From NCBI GenBank assembly GCA_964353855.1, contig CAYGWX010000016.1:1-36591 (forward strand): a stretch of DNA of 36,591 nt, in the 5' to 3' direction. Made by a program: the position numbers and the translations under genes. Of this stretch, positions 15,723 through 25,300 are shown piece after piece. The notes beneath the pieces are model-generated. The model had not been told where the DNA came from. It made no database searches and saw nothing but the letters and a program-made list of their open reading frames with translations. Within the stretch, counting starts at the first letter, position 1; every line of letters starts with the position of its first letter. Source of the DNA: CAYGWX01 sp964353855 [NCBI: uncultured bacterium] (GTDB lineage: Bacteria > Edwardsbacteria > CAYGWX01).

Positions 15723-15788
15723 AATCAGGGTTTAAGATCACAACGTATGACCTTAAAGCACGGGCGCCATCACCAGGCCCTGTCCTGA
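15687..15788 (+). pseudogene. 5' fragment of the 16872 gene, out of context
   Basis: MAKYDAMFDPRK, the first 12 residues of the protein at 16872, is repeated here exactly. After codon 12 the sequence diverges completely and the frame ends at 15786-15788 after 33 codons. I read it as a duplication remnant and do not regard it as a working gene. The region 15723-15815 otherwise holds only the ribosome-binding site of the next gene (GGAAGGAG, 15804-15811). Confidence 0.7.
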
Positions 15789-15815
15789 ACCTTCATCGAT
15801 CCAGGAAGGAGCTCA

Positions 15816-16109
15816 TTGTCAGCGATGAATACCCGTTTGCCCTACGTCTGGGACTATGACCTTGACCCCGCACAGTTCGGCGAGATCCTGGCCGGACGGC
15901 TGACGATCGGCCGGCTGGGCCGGGATTGGGCGGCGGTGCGTCTGTTGGATTACGCCCCTTACCGGGACATCGTGCGCCAGCTGGGATTCAAAGCCCTGAT
16001 CCAGGACTGGCCCAGGTGGCGTGCACGCCTCCGCTCCCCGAGCCGGAAGCGGGGGCTGGATTTCCTGGTGGAATGGCTTCCGAAGCATCATCCGGAGCTG
16101 CTCACGTAG
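15816..16109 (+). CDS. Small protein upstream of AbiEii-like gene, candidate antitoxin
   Basis: A 97-aa protein. The TTG at 15816 has GGAAGGAG ending 4 nt before it; an ATG at 15825 is the alternative. The sequence 'LPYVWDYDLDPAQFGEILAGRLTIGRLGRDWAAVRLLDYAPY' followed by 'RKRGLDFLVEWLPKHHPELL' is compact, helix-rich and rich in Trp/Arg. I recognise the pattern as a conserved uncharacterised protein that occurs beside AbiEii-family nucleotidyltransferases, but cannot name a domain. Its stop codon directly abuts the ATG of the downstream gene, so the two are one unit. In AbiE-type systems the upstream small gene is the antitoxin; that role is inferred here. Confidence 0.7.
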   Translation: MSAMNTRLPYVWDYDLDPAQFGEILAGRLTIGRLGRDWAAVRLLDYAPYRDIVRQLGFKALIQDWPRWRARLRSPSRKRGLDFLVEWLPKHHPELLT

Positions 16110-16769
16110 ATGGATCAGTCGTATTATTTGAACGTATTTTACCCCTTCCAGGACGAGGTGCTGGGGAGGGTCTCCGGCTTGGAGACGGAGTTCTACCTGA
16201 CCGGGGGCACCGCGGCCTCCCGGGGCTACCTCCAGCATCGGTTCTCCGATGACCTCGACCTGTTCGTCAACGACGACCCCCGCTTCGGCCTGTGGTCGGA
16301 GCGGGTGACCCACTCGCTTACAACCCGGGACGGCTGGCACTGCGAGGTTCTGCAGCGGGAGGAGCGCTGGGTGCGCCTGGACCTGGACCGGGGAGCCATG
16401 CGCTTGAAAATCGAGCTGGTCAACGACGTGCCCGCCCGGGTGGGGGAGATCCGCGACCACCTCCTGCTCGGGCGACTGGACAGCCCGGAGAACATCCTGG
16501 CCAACAAGGTCAGCGCGCTGGTGGGCCGCGAGGAGCCCAGGGACCTGGCCGATGTCTGGGGGTTCTGCTGCCGAATGGGGCTATCGCTCTCCGAGGGAAT
16601 CCAGGGGGCTCGGAGCAAAGCCGCCGGGGTCTTTCCGGCGGACCTGGCCCGGATCCTCTGTTCCGCGACCCGAGCGGACTGGGAGCTGGTGCGCTGGATC
16701 TCGGCCCCGGAGCCCGAGCGCTATCAAGCGGACCTCCATGCCCTGGGCGAATCCCTGCTCCTTTTATAA
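16110..16769 (+). CDS. AbiEii-like nucleotidyltransferase, candidate toxin
   Basis: A 219-aa protein with the nucleotidyltransferase core: Gly32-Gly33 in 'FYLTGGTAASRGYL' and Asp48/Asp50 in 'FSDDLDLFVN'. The later block 'MRLKIELVND', 'SPENILANKVSALVGREEPRDLADVW' is typical of the AbiEii/AbiGii toxin family (the DL.DVW end of the core). AbiEii proteins block growth by transferring nucleotides onto tRNA or proteins and are neutralised by a co-encoded antitoxin. The gene starts at the base following the stop of the 97-aa partner. Together with that partner it lies between direct repeats A and B, which suggests it arrived, or can leave, as a unit. Confidence 0.8.
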   Translation: MDQSYYLNVFYPFQDEVLGRVSGLETEFYLTGGTAASRGYLQHRFSDDLDLFVNDDPRFGLWSERVTHSLTTRDGWHCEVLQREERWVRLDLDRGAMRLKIELVNDVPARVGEIRDHLLLGRLDSPENILANKVSALVGREEPRDLADVWGFCCRMGLSLSEGIQGARSKAAGVFPADLARILCSATRADWELVRWISAPEPERYQADLHALGESLLLL

Positions 16770-16770
16770 T

Positions 16771-16815
16771 CCGTGCCATCGGTGTCCTTCGTGGTCATCC
16801 GTGTCCTCCGTGGTC
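16771..16815 (+). repeat. Degenerate 9-bp repeat island (CCGTGGTCA type)
   Basis: About five tandem units of 9-10 bp, such as ATCCGTGTCC and TTCGTGGTC, begin just after the stop of the AbiEii-like gene and end at the edge of direct repeat B. The rest of the gap to 16871 is repeat B itself. Confidence 0.6.
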
Positions 16816-16907
16816 GGAAGCGCCCCACGGCCTCGGGCTTTGTCTGTGAACCCTTAATGAAATAATAAACCATGGCTAAATACGACGCGATGTTCGACCC
16901 CCGCAAG
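16815..16907 (+). repeat. Direct repeat B (about 93 bp)
   Basis: Second copy of the repeat at 15629-15722. It spans the untranslated region and the first 12 codons of the gene at 16872, which is intact on this side. Recombination between A and B would delete 1.19 kb carrying the AbiEii-like cassette and leave the 16872 gene whole. Confidence 0.85.
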
Positions 16908-17264
16908 CACAACCGCCCGGGGACCTACGCCAAGAGCGTGGTGGTGTTCAAGCGGGGCGAGGACCTGATCGTCCGGAAATACGTCAAGCCCAAAAACCCC
17001 CGCACCCCGGGCCAGGTGGCCTCCCGCGAGAAGCTGGGGAAGAGGTCGAAGAAGGTCGCCCTGGCCTGGGCCAAGCTTACCCTGGAGGAGCGGGACCGCT
17101 GCCGCAGGCTGGCCCAGAAGCGGGGCCTGGCCACGGGGTTCATGGCCTTCACCCAGATCTGGTGGAACCAAGGGACCCAGGACGGCAAACCCCGCTTGCG
17201 GGCGCCCCGGGGGGGCCGTCAGCTGGCCCTGAAGATGAAATCAAAGAAGCCGGCAAAACGCTGA
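16872..17264 (+). CDS. Small basic protein of unknown function (paralogue of 17326 gene)
   Basis: A 130-aa, strongly basic protein with no signal peptide or membrane helix. It contains 'YAKSVVVFKRGEDLIVRKYVK' (beta-rich), 'NPRTPGQVASREKLGKRSKKVALAWAKLTLEERDRCRRLA' (helical) and 'GFMAFTQIWW', with a Lys/Arg tail. The layout NPrTpxQ ... aW..Lt..ER ... G..aF also appears in small uncharacterised proteins that I have seen in phage-like and island settings, but I cannot assign a domain. No good ribosome-binding site precedes the ATG; the upstream TTAATGAAATAA is shared with repeat A. It aligns along its length with the next gene. Confidence 0.6.
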   Translation: MAKYDAMFDPRKHNRPGTYAKSVVVFKRGEDLIVRKYVKPKNPRTPGQVASREKLGKRSKKVALAWAKLTLEERDRCRRLAQKRGLATGFMAFTQIWWNQGTQDGKPRLRAPRGGRQLALKMKSKKPAKR

Positions 17265-17325
17265 CCGGCAACTCCTTGGTTTTCACATCGTCAGCTTTTC
17301 ATAAGGAACGCGGTTTGTCATCCCG

Positions 17326-17634
17326 ATGGCTAAGATAAAATACGACCAGAACGGCGACCCCTACCTCTCCGGGACCCTGGGGAAAAGCCTGACCTTCCTG
17401 CTCTGGCGCGGGGTGCGGGTGGTCAAGTCCAAGGCCCTGCGCCGGGGGCCCATGCACGGGGCCCAGATCCGGCTGGGCCGGGTCAGCCGGGAGGCGGCCG
17501 GGGTCTGGAGCCGGCTCACCCTGAGGGAGCGGGAGCGCTACGGGCGCGCGGCGAGGAGGGACGGCCAGCAGAGCGGCTACCAGGCGTTCGTGAAGGAATG
17601 GTGGCGAAAGGCTAAAGACGTGGGTAAGAATTAG
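17326..17634 (+). CDS. Small basic protein of unknown function (paralogue of 16872 gene)
   Basis: A 102-aa basic protein. 'GKSLTFLLWRGVRVVKSKALRR', 'GAQIRLGRVSREAAGVWSRLTLRERERYGRAARRDG' and 'SGYQAFVKEWW' align in order with the matching blocks of the preceding protein, including the W..LT..ER core and the G..AF...WW end. The two are therefore old tandem duplicates at low identity. It starts at ATG 17326. The 61-nt gap before it and the 54-nt gap after it show no other feature. Function unknown; the charge suggests nucleic-acid binding, which is only inference. Confidence 0.55.
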   Translation: MAKIKYDQNGDPYLSGTLGKSLTFLLWRGVRVVKSKALRRGPMHGAQIRLGRVSREAAGVWSRLTLRERERYGRAARRDGQQSGYQAFVKEWWRKAKDVGKN

Positions 17635-17688
17635 GGGTCTGGAAGCGATGGATAGGGTGTGTTTTTATTCTGGAATCGTAACGTGGCC

Positions 17689-18930
17689 ATGAGACCGAAG
17701 GTCGTCCTCTGCGTCTTCGGCACCCGTCCGGAGGCGATCAAGATGGCCCCGGTGGTCCTGGCCCTACGGAAGGCCGAGGGGTTCCAGGCCCGGGTCTGCG
17801 TCACGGCCCAGCACCGCCAGATGCTGGACCAGGTCCTGGCCCTGTTCGGGATCAAGCCGGATGCGGACCTGAACGTCATGCGCCAGGACCAGAGCCTGAC
17901 CGACATCACGGCCGAGGTCCTGCAGAAGATGGAACCGGTCCTGAAACAGGACCGCCCGGACCTGGTCCTGGTCCACGGGGACACCACCACGACCCTGGCC
18001 GCGTCCCTGGCCGCCTTCTACCAGCGCATCCCGGTCGGCCATGTGGAGGCGGGACTGAGGACCGGGGACAAGTATTACCCCTACCCCGAGGAGATCAACC
18101 GCCATCTCACGGACTCCCTCGCAGACTACTTGTTCGCCCCCACCCCCGGGGCCCGGGAGAACCTTCTCCTGGAGGGCATCCCGAGGGAGAAGACCTGGGT
18201 CACCGGGAACACCGTGATCGACGCCCTGCTGTGGACGGCCCGGAAGATCCGCCGGAGTCATCGGGGGGCTTGGGGGTCAGGGATCAAGGGCTTGGGAGGG
18301 GAGGAGGCCTGGGATTTCAAAAGCAAAAATCTGAAACCCAAGGGAGGCCGCCGCCTGATCCTGGTCACAGCGCACCGCCGGGAGAACTTCGGCCGTCCCC
18401 TGGAGGAGGTCTGCCTGGCCCTGCGGGACCTGGTCAAGAAGTTCCCGGACCTGGAGGTCCTCTACCCCGTTCACCTGAACCCCAACGTCCGCGAGGCTGT
18501 GCGCAAGACTCTGGACGGGTTCGGGACGTCGTGGGTCCGCGGGGCCCCGGCGGTCCTGAAGCGGTTCGCGGGCGGGCCGGGGAGGCCCAAGAACGGGAGG
18601 ATCGTCCTGACCGAGCCCCTGGACTACGAGCCCTTCGTGGCCCTGATGGACGCCTCCTATCTCATCCTGACCGACTCCGGGGGCATCCAGGAGGAGGCCC
18701 CGTCCCTGGGAAAACCCGTGCTGGTCCTGCGCGACGAGACCGAGCGGCCGGAGGCGGTGGAGGCCGGGACCGTGAAGCTGGTCGGCCCGCACCGGGAGAA
18801 GATCGTCCTGGAAGCCTCCCGCCTCCTGGAGGACCCCCAAGCGTATCAGAGCATGGCCAGGGCGGTGAACCCCTACGGGGACGGCAAGGCCGCGGGGAGA
18901 ATCGTACGGGCTTTGAGGGATTCCCCATGA
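17689..18930 (+). CDS. wecB: UDP-N-acetylglucosamine 2-epimerase (WecB/MnaA type)
   Basis: A 413-aa non-hydrolysing epimerase interconverting UDP-GlcNAc and UDP-ManNAc. Marks: '[17 protein letters not shown]', '[16 protein letters not shown]', '[21 protein letters not shown]', '[10 protein letters not shown]' and '[36 protein letters not shown]', all textbook WecB/MnaA. ATG 17689 is chosen because the protein then starts at the first strand ([11 protein letters not shown]); in-frame GTG codons at 17659 and 17683 are weaker. It is longer than the usual 360-390 aa because of an insertion of about 35 residues (nt about 18243-18345, '[17 protein letters not shown]') between the two domains. Its TGA overlaps the ATG of the first cyclase gene, so that array is probably transcribed with it. 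Confidence 0.92.
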   Translation: MRPKVVLCVFGTRPEAIKMAPVVLALRKAEGFQARVCVTAQHRQMLDQVLALFGIKPDADLNVMRQDQSLTDITAEVLQKMEPVLKQDRPDLVLVHGDTTTTLAASLAAFYQRIPVGHVEAGLRTGDKYYPYPEEINRHLTDSLADYLFAPTPGARENLLLEGIPREKTWVTGNTVIDALLWTARKIRRSHRGAWGSGIKGLGGEEAWDFKSKNLKPKGGRRLILVTAHRRENFGRPLEEVCLALRDLVKKFPDLEVLYPVHLNPNVREAVRKTLDGFGTSWVRGAPAVLKRFAGGPGRPKNGRIVLTEPLDYEPFVALMDASYLILTDSGGIQEEAPSLGKPVLVLRDETERPEAVEAGTVKLVGPHREKIVLEASRLLEDPQAYQSMARAVNPYGDGKAAGRIVRALRDSP

Positions 18931-21900
18931 CCCCGACGATGAGCCCGGTCCAGGAAGAACGCCGCCTGCTCACCCTCCTGTTCGCCGATCTCTCGGGGTT
19001 CACCGGGCTATCCTCCAAGCTCGACCCCGAGGAGGTCCGCGAGGTCGCCAACCTCTGCTTCGAGCACCTCAACAAGGCGATCATCGGCCAGGGCGGGACG
19101 ATCCACAAGTACGAGGGCGACATGGTGATGGCCCTGTTCGGGCTCCCGTCCTCTCACGAGGACGACCCGGAGCGGGCGATCCGGGCCTCGTTCGCGATGT
19201 TCGAGCTGCTCCCGGAAGTCAACCGGGCCCTGACGGCCCGCTTGAAGAAGCCGACCGACCTCGGCCTGCACGTCGGGATCAACAGCGGCACCGTGGTGGT
19301 GGGGGAGATCGGTTCCGCGGAGAAACGGGAGTACACCGTGATGGGGGACGCGGTGAACATCGCCTCCCGGATGAAGGACCTGGCGGGACGCGGGGAGATC
19401 GTGGTCTCCGAGCCGGTGTTCCGGGCCTCGCGCTACCTCTTCGAGTACGAGGCCCGCGAGCCGGTCGCGGTGAAGGGGATCGACGAGCCGGTGAGGACCT
19501 TCCGGCCCACCCGAGAGAAGGCCAAGCCCGAGCCCAAACGCGGGATCAAGGGACTCTTCTCCCCTCTGGTCGGGAGGGAGAAGGAACTGGCCGCGCTCCG
19601 GGAGTCCGTCGCACGCCTGGCGGAAGGTCACGGGGGAATGACCTTCATCCTCGGCGACGCCGGGCTGGGGAAGTCCCGGCTCCTCGCCGAGTTGAAACAG
19701 ACCCTTCCCGTGCCGGTCGCCCTCCTGGAGGGTCGGTGTCTGCTGTACGGGGAGGACATCCCCTATTGGCCCTTCCTGCAGGTCCTGGAAGACGTCTTCG
19801 GGATCACCGACCAGGACCCCAGGGAGACCCTCCGGGCCAAGATCCTGGAGCGGGTCAGGGAGCTCTGTCCCGGAGAATGGGAGAACATGGTCCCTTATCT
19901 GGGCCACCTCTACTCCATCGGCTTCGAGGACGGGCTCATGGCGAAGGTCAAATACCTCGATGCCAAGGGCCTCCGGACCCAGATCTTCATCAGCCTGAGG
20001 AAGGTGCTCGCGGCCCTCTCGCGAACCCAGCCCCTGCTCCTCGTGATCGAGGACTACCACTGGATGGACCCCGAGTCCCTGGCCTTCCTGGAATACCTGG
20101 CCGACGCTCCGGAGCCGCTCCCGCTCCTCGTCCTGGTCCTGTCCCGGATCGAGAAGGACAAGGAAGGACACCGGGTCCGGGAGCGTCTGAAAGCCAAGTT
20201 GGGGGGGGCCTGCCGCGAGGTCGTGCTCCTGCCGCTGGACCCGTCGGCCAGCTCCCGGCTGGCCTACAACCTCCTCGAGATCCCCGGCCTGGCCGAGGGC
20301 TTCAAGGAAAACCTCCTGGCCAAGGCCGAGGGGAATCCGTTCTACCTCGAGGAGATCATCCGCTCGCTGATCGACCGCGGGGCCCTGGTCTATACCGACG
20401 GGATCTGGCATCTGACGGTGGATGTATCCACCCTGGTGATCCCGGATACGGTCCAGGCGGTGATCGCCGCCCGGCTGGACCGCCTGGAGCGCGAGCTGCG
20501 CGACATCCTGCAGATGGCCGCGGTCCTGGGGCGCAACTTCCACAGCCGGCTCCTCGAGGTCTTGAGCGGCCTGGACCGCCTGATGCTCACCCTTTTCCTC
20601 ACCACCCTCGAGGAGTTCGATTTCATCCGCGAGGCCCGTAAGGATCCCGAGCCGGAGTACGCCTTCCGCCATCCCCTTTCCCAGGAGGTGGCTTACCAGG
20701 GCCTCTTAAAGAAGCGGCGCCGGGAGCTGCACCGCAAGGCCGGGGAGGCCATCGAGGAGCTTTACCGGGACCGGCTGGAGGAATTCACCGAGCTCCTGGC
20801 CCACCAGTACGCCCACAGCGACGACCCGGACAAGGCCCTCCTGTGGCTCAAGAAAGCCGGGAAGAAGGCCCAGGCAGCCTATGCCAACGAAGAAGCCGTC
20901 GCTTGCTTTGAGAAGATCGTCGCGCTCCTCGAGGAAGCCGAAAACCGCGAGGGCGAGCTCTTCGCGGCCTGCGAGGCCCTCGGGGAGCTTTACAGCCTCA
21001 AGGGGGACACCGGAAAGTCGATCGGATATTACGAGTCCATGGAGCGGCACGCCGGTCCTAAAGGGGCGGACCGGGCGCGCGCCCGGAGGCTGGCGGCCTG
21101 GGAGATGCACAAATCCGGGAAGATCCCGGAAGCCCTGAAAGCCCTCGAGGAAGCCGAGCGGTACCTCTCCGGGAGGTCCGAGGCGGAACTCCTCGAGACC
21201 GCCGAGATCCATACCACCCGCTGCTGGTTCTACCGGCTTCTGGGGGACACGGAACGGGCGATCCGCGAAGGCGAGACCGCCCTGAGGGTTTTGGAGGTGG
21301 ACCTGGGCGGCTCCCGGTCGACCCTGGACCCCGCCCTGCTCGCCCGGACCCGGGTGAACGTGTTCAACCACCTGGGGGCGATCTACAACATCCAGGGGGA
21401 GTACGACCGCGCGATCAAGCTCTTCGAGACCTGCCTCGCGGTCAGCACCGAGATCGGAGACCAGCGGAAGATGGCCGCGTCCACCTGCAACCTGGGGGTG
21501 CTTTACCATCACAAGGGGGAGTCGGAGCGGGCCCTGGACTATTACCGGACCTTCCTGGAGATCTGCGAGAAGATCGGCGATGCCCAGAAGACGGCCGTCG
21601 CCTTGATGAACATGGCGAACCTGTATGTGGCCTTCGGCGAGTACGACCGGTCGATCGAACTCTACGGGAAAGCCGTGGGGATCACCCGGGAGACCGGCGA
21701 CCGGATATTTTACGCCACGCTGAACGGAAACCTGGGGGGATTGTACCTCTACCGGGGGGATATCGCCAGGGGCCTCGAGTACATCCGGATTTCCTACGAG
21801 GTCGCCCGGGAGGTGGGCAATAAGGAGGGCATGGGGATCGCCCTGCTCAACCTCAGTGAGGCTCACATCACCCTCAAGAAATGGGGTCCGGCGAAGGACT

Positions 21901-22346
21901 ATCTGAAGGACGCCGAGGAGATCTTCGAGGCCACGGGGGATAAACCCTCCCTGATCTCGATCTACGTGAACCGGGCGGACTTGCAGTGTTCCGGGGGCGG
22001 CACCCCCGGGGAAGCCTTGGAGAATGCGGATAAAGCCTTCCGATTAGCCGAGTCTTTGAACTCCCAGGAAAGGCTGGGGGCCTGCCACTGGACTTACGGG
22101 AAAGTATACGGCGCGAGCGGGGATTACCAGAAATCGGGGGACCATTTCCAGAAGGCCATCCTGGGCTTCGAGGGAAACCAGTACCGCCGCAACCTGGCCG
22201 ATACCTGCCTGGATTACGCCCGGATGCTCAAAAAGGCCGCGGAAGCGGGCCTGCGCCCCCAGGGCCTTGCCGAATCCTATTTCTCCCGGGCCCGCGGGAT
22301 CTATCAGGACTTGAAACTGCCGCACATGGTCCAGGAATGCCACTAG
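18927..22346 (+). CDS. Class III nucleotide cyclase - AAA/STAND ATPase - TPR protein, array member 1
   Basis: A 1139-aa cytoplasmic signalling protein. The frame is open far upstream, but ATG 18927 fits: it overlaps the stop of wecB and starts just before the cyclase fold. Cyclase domain about 10-185: metal ligands Asp21 ('LFADLSGFT') and Asp65 ('[13 protein letters not shown]'), substrate Lys61, Thr137 in place of the second substrate residue, transition-state Asn144 and Arg148 ('[12 protein letters not shown]'). Lys plus Thr is the class IIIb adenylate cyclase pattern, the group that includes bicarbonate-responsive enzymes and mammalian soluble cyclase. ATPase: 'PLVGREKEL' at about 213, Walker A GDAGLGKS at 243-250, Walker B '[12 protein letters not shown]' at about 370. 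From about 640 onward there are TPR units spaced 40 residues apart ('[17 protein letters not shown]', '[17 protein letters not shown]'). No membrane segment. Predicted to make cAMP under control of the ATPase/TPR half. Confidence 0.88.
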   Translation: MTPTMSPVQEERRLLTLLFADLSGFTGLSSKLDPEEVREVANLCFEHLNKAIIGQGGTIHKYEGDMVMALFGLPSSHEDDPERAIRASFAMFELLPEVNRALTARLKKPTDLGLHVGINSGTVVVGEIGSAEKREYTVMGDAVNIASRMKDLAGRGEIVVSEPVFRASRYLFEYEAREPVAVKGIDEPVRTFRPTREKAKPEPKRGIKGLFSPLVGREKELAALRESVARLAEGHGGMTFILGDAGLGKSRLLAELKQTLPVPVALLEGRCLLYGEDIPYWPFLQVLEDVFGITDQDPRETLRAKILERVRELCPGEWENMVPYLGHLYSIGFEDGLMAKVKYLDAKGLRTQIFISLRKVLAALSRTQPLLLVIEDYHWMDPESLAFLEYLADAPEPLPLLVLVLSRIEKDKEGHRVRERLKAKLGGACREVVLLPLDPSASSRLAYNLLEIPGLAEGFKENLLAKAEGNPFYLEEIIRSLIDRGALVYTDGIWHLTVDVSTLVIPDTVQAVIAARLDRLERELRDILQMAAVLGRNFHSRLLEVLSGLDRLMLTLFLTTLEEFDFIREARKDPEPEYAFRHPLSQEVAYQGLLKKRRRELHRKAGEAIEELYRDRLEEFTELLAHQYAHSDDPDKALLWLKKAGKKAQAAYANEEAVACFEKIVALLEEAENREGELFAACEALGELYSLKGDTGKSIGYYESMERHAGPKGADRARARRLAAWEMHKSGKIPEALKALEEAERYLSGRSEAELLETAEIHTTRCWFYRLLGDTERAIREGETALRVLEVDLGGSRSTLDPALLARTRVNVFNHLGAIYNIQGEYDRAIKLFETCLAVSTEIGDQRKMAASTCNLGVLYHHKGESERALDYYRTFLEICEKIGDAQKTAVALMNMANLYVAFGEYDRSIELYGKAVGITRETGDRIFYATLNGNLGGLYLYRGDIARGLEYIRISYEVAREVGNKEGMGIALLNLSEAHITLKKWGPAKDYLKDAEEIFEATGDKPSLISIYVNRADLQCSGGGTPGEALENADKAFRLAESLNSQERLGACHWTYGKVYGASGDYQKSGDHFQKAILGFEGNQYRRNLADTCLDYARMLKKAAEAGLRPQGLAESYFSRARGIYQDLKLPHMVQECH

Positions 22347-25300
22347 AGCCCCGGGCCGCCGCCGGGCGCCTCTCCACCCCCCCCTCCGGAGGCGTGACCC
22401 GCGAGGAGCGCCGCCACCTCACGGTCCTGTTCGCCGACCTCTCGGGGTTCACCGCGCTCTCCGCGAAGCTCGATCCCGAGGAGGTCCGCGAGGTCGCCAA
22501 CCTCTGCTTCGGGTACCTGAACCGCGCGATCCTCCGGGAGGGCGGGACGGTCCACAAGTACGAGGGCGACCTGGTGATGGCCCTGTTCGGGCACCCCGCG
22601 GCCCACGAGGACGACCCGGAGCGCGCCCTGCGCGCGGCCTTCGAGATGTTCCGCCTGCTCCCGGAGATCAATGCCTCGCTCTCCTTCCGGCTGCGCCTGC
22701 GGACCGACCTCGGGCTGCACGTCGGGCTGAACAGCGGGACGGTGGTCGTCGGGGAGGTGGGGGCGGAGGGCAAGAGTGAGACCACGGTGATGGGCGATGT
22801 CGTGAACCTGGGCTCCCGCCTGAAGGACGCGGCCAAGCGCGGGGAGATCATGGTCTCCGAGCCGGTCTTCCGGGCCGCGCGCTACCTCTTCGACTTCGAG
22901 GCCTGCGAGCCGGTCGCGGTGAAGGGGATCGGGAAACCGGTGAGGGTCTTCCGGCCGCTGCGCGAGAAGGACAGCCCCGAACCCAAGCGCGGGATCCAGG
23001 GGATCTCCTCCCCCCTGGTCGGGCGGGAGATCGAGCTCCGCCAGCTCGTGGAGAAGGTGGAGGCGCTCTCCAGAGGGGGGGGCGGGGCGGTCTTCGTCGC
23101 CGGGGACGCCGGCCTGGGGAAGTCCCGGCTCCTGGAGGAGCTGCGGGCCGGGATGGTCAAAACGAAGACCCCGGTCATCCTCTTGGAGGGGCGTTGCCCG
23201 ACCTACGGGGAGAGCGTCCCCTACCTGCCCTTCCTGCAGATCCTCGGCACGGTCTTCGGGATCCGGGAGCAGGACGGACCGGACCGGGTGCGGGAGAAGC
23301 TCCTGGCCCGGACCCGGGACCTCTTCCCCGAAGCCTGGCTCGAGGTCGCGCCCTACCTGGGCTACCTCTTCTCGGTGCATTTCGAGGGCGAGCTCGACGA
23401 ACGGGTCCGGCACCTGGACGCCAAGGCCTTGAGGACCCAGATCTTCGTCGGGGTGAGAAAACTCCTTTCGACCCTGTTCCGCGCCCAGCCCCTGCTCCTC
23501 GTGATCGAGGACTACCACTGGATCGATCGGGAGTCCCTGGACCTCCTGGAGTTCCTGTTCGAGGCCCCGGAGCCCTTCCCGATGCTCCTCCTCGCGCTGT
23601 CCCGGGTGGAGAAGGAAAAGGAGGGCCACAAGGTCAAGGAACGGCTCCGGGGAAAACTCAAAGGGGATTTCCTCGAGATCCTGCTTGAGCCGCTCAGCCA
23701 AGAAGCGGGCAGCCGGCTGGTCCACAACCTCCTCCAGGTCTCCGGGCTCCCCGAGGAGTTCAAGACCAAGGTCCTGGCCCAGGCCGAGGGCAATCCCTTC
23801 TACCTCGAGGAGATCGTCCGCGCCCTGATCGACTCCAACGCCATCGCCTACCAGTCCGGGGTCTGGCGCCTGGCTCCGGACTTCCGCGCTTTTTCGATCC
23901 CGGACACGGTCCAGGCCGTGATCGCCTCGCGGCTGGACCGGCTGGAACGGGACGCCCGCGAGGTCCTCCAGACCGCCGCGGTCATCGGGCGGAACTTCTA
24001 CATCCCGGTCCTGGAGCGCCTCTCCGGCCTGGCCAGCCTGATGCTCACGCTCTACCTCGCCGAGCTCGAGGAGCGGGAGTACGTCCGCGAACGGCAGCGC
24101 GACCCCGACCTGGAATACGTCTTCCGCCATCCCCTGCTCCAGGAGGTGGCCTACAACGGGCTCTTAAAAAAGCGGCGCCGCGAGCTCCACCGCAAGGCCG
24201 GGCAGGCGATCGAGGTCCTTTACCGGGACCGCCTGGAGGAGTTCACCGAGCTCCTGGCCTACCAGTACGCCCAGGGGGACGACCCGGAGAAGGCCGCGGA
24301 CTGGCTCAAGCGGGCGGGAAAGCGGGCGGTGGACCGCTACGCCCACGACGAGGCGATCGCCTATTACCGGCAGCTGGCCGAAGTCCTCGCCCGGGATTTC
24401 CCCGGCCGGAAAGCGGAGGCAAGCGCCGCCCAGGAGGCGATCGGGGACGCCTATTCCATGAAGGCCGAGAACGCCCCGGCCCTGGAGGCCTACGAAGCCA
24501 TGGGCCGGGCCGGAGAAGGGGACCGGCTCGTCCAGGCCAGGTCGTGCGAGAAGATCGCCGGGGTCTACCAGAAACAGAGCCGCTACGACGAATCCTTTGA
24601 GGTCTTGGAGCGGGCGGAGAAGACGCTCTCCGGAGAGCTCCCCGAGGAGGCCATGGAGCGGGCCGAGATCCGTTTCATGAGGTGCTGGGGCTACCAGGCC
24701 AAGGGGGACCTGGACCGGGCGATCAAGGAGGGGGAGGCGGGGCTGAACGCCATCGCGGCCCTGCTCCGGGAAAGCCCGCCCGGGGTCGACCTCCGGAAGG
24801 CCAGGCGGATCAAGGCCAAGGGGCTCAATTACATGGCAGTGACCTACTGGAACAAGGCCGAGCACGCCCTGGCGATCGAGTTCAACCAGGACCTGCTCGC
24901 TCTGTCCGAGGAGATCTCCGACAAGCTGGGCATGGGCACGGCCTGCGGCAACCTGGGGATCCTCTACCACGACCTCGGGGACTACCCCCGGGCGGTCCCG
25001 TACTACGAGCGCTCCTACGCGATCTCCCAGGCGATCGGCGACCGGCAGCAGATGATCCGGGTCAGCGGCAACCTCGGGATCGTGCACTACGAGCGCGGGG
25101 AATACGACCGGGCCCTGGAGCTGAATCAAGACTACCTGCGCAACACCGTGGAGATCGGCGCCCGGCAGGGGGAGGTCAGCGCCCACATCAACCTCGGGCT
25201 GGTCTACCTCGACCGGGGGGACTGGCCCCGGGCGAGGGAGTGCCAGATGAGGGCCCTGGCCCTGGCCGATGAGATCGGCTACCCGAAGGGCGCGGGGATC

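Noticed and set aside
18231-18926. Possible 232-residue N-terminal extension of the first cyclase protein.
   Set aside because: It overlaps wecB in another frame and is low-complexity. ATG 18927 in the ATGA overlap gives the same start point as the paralogues.
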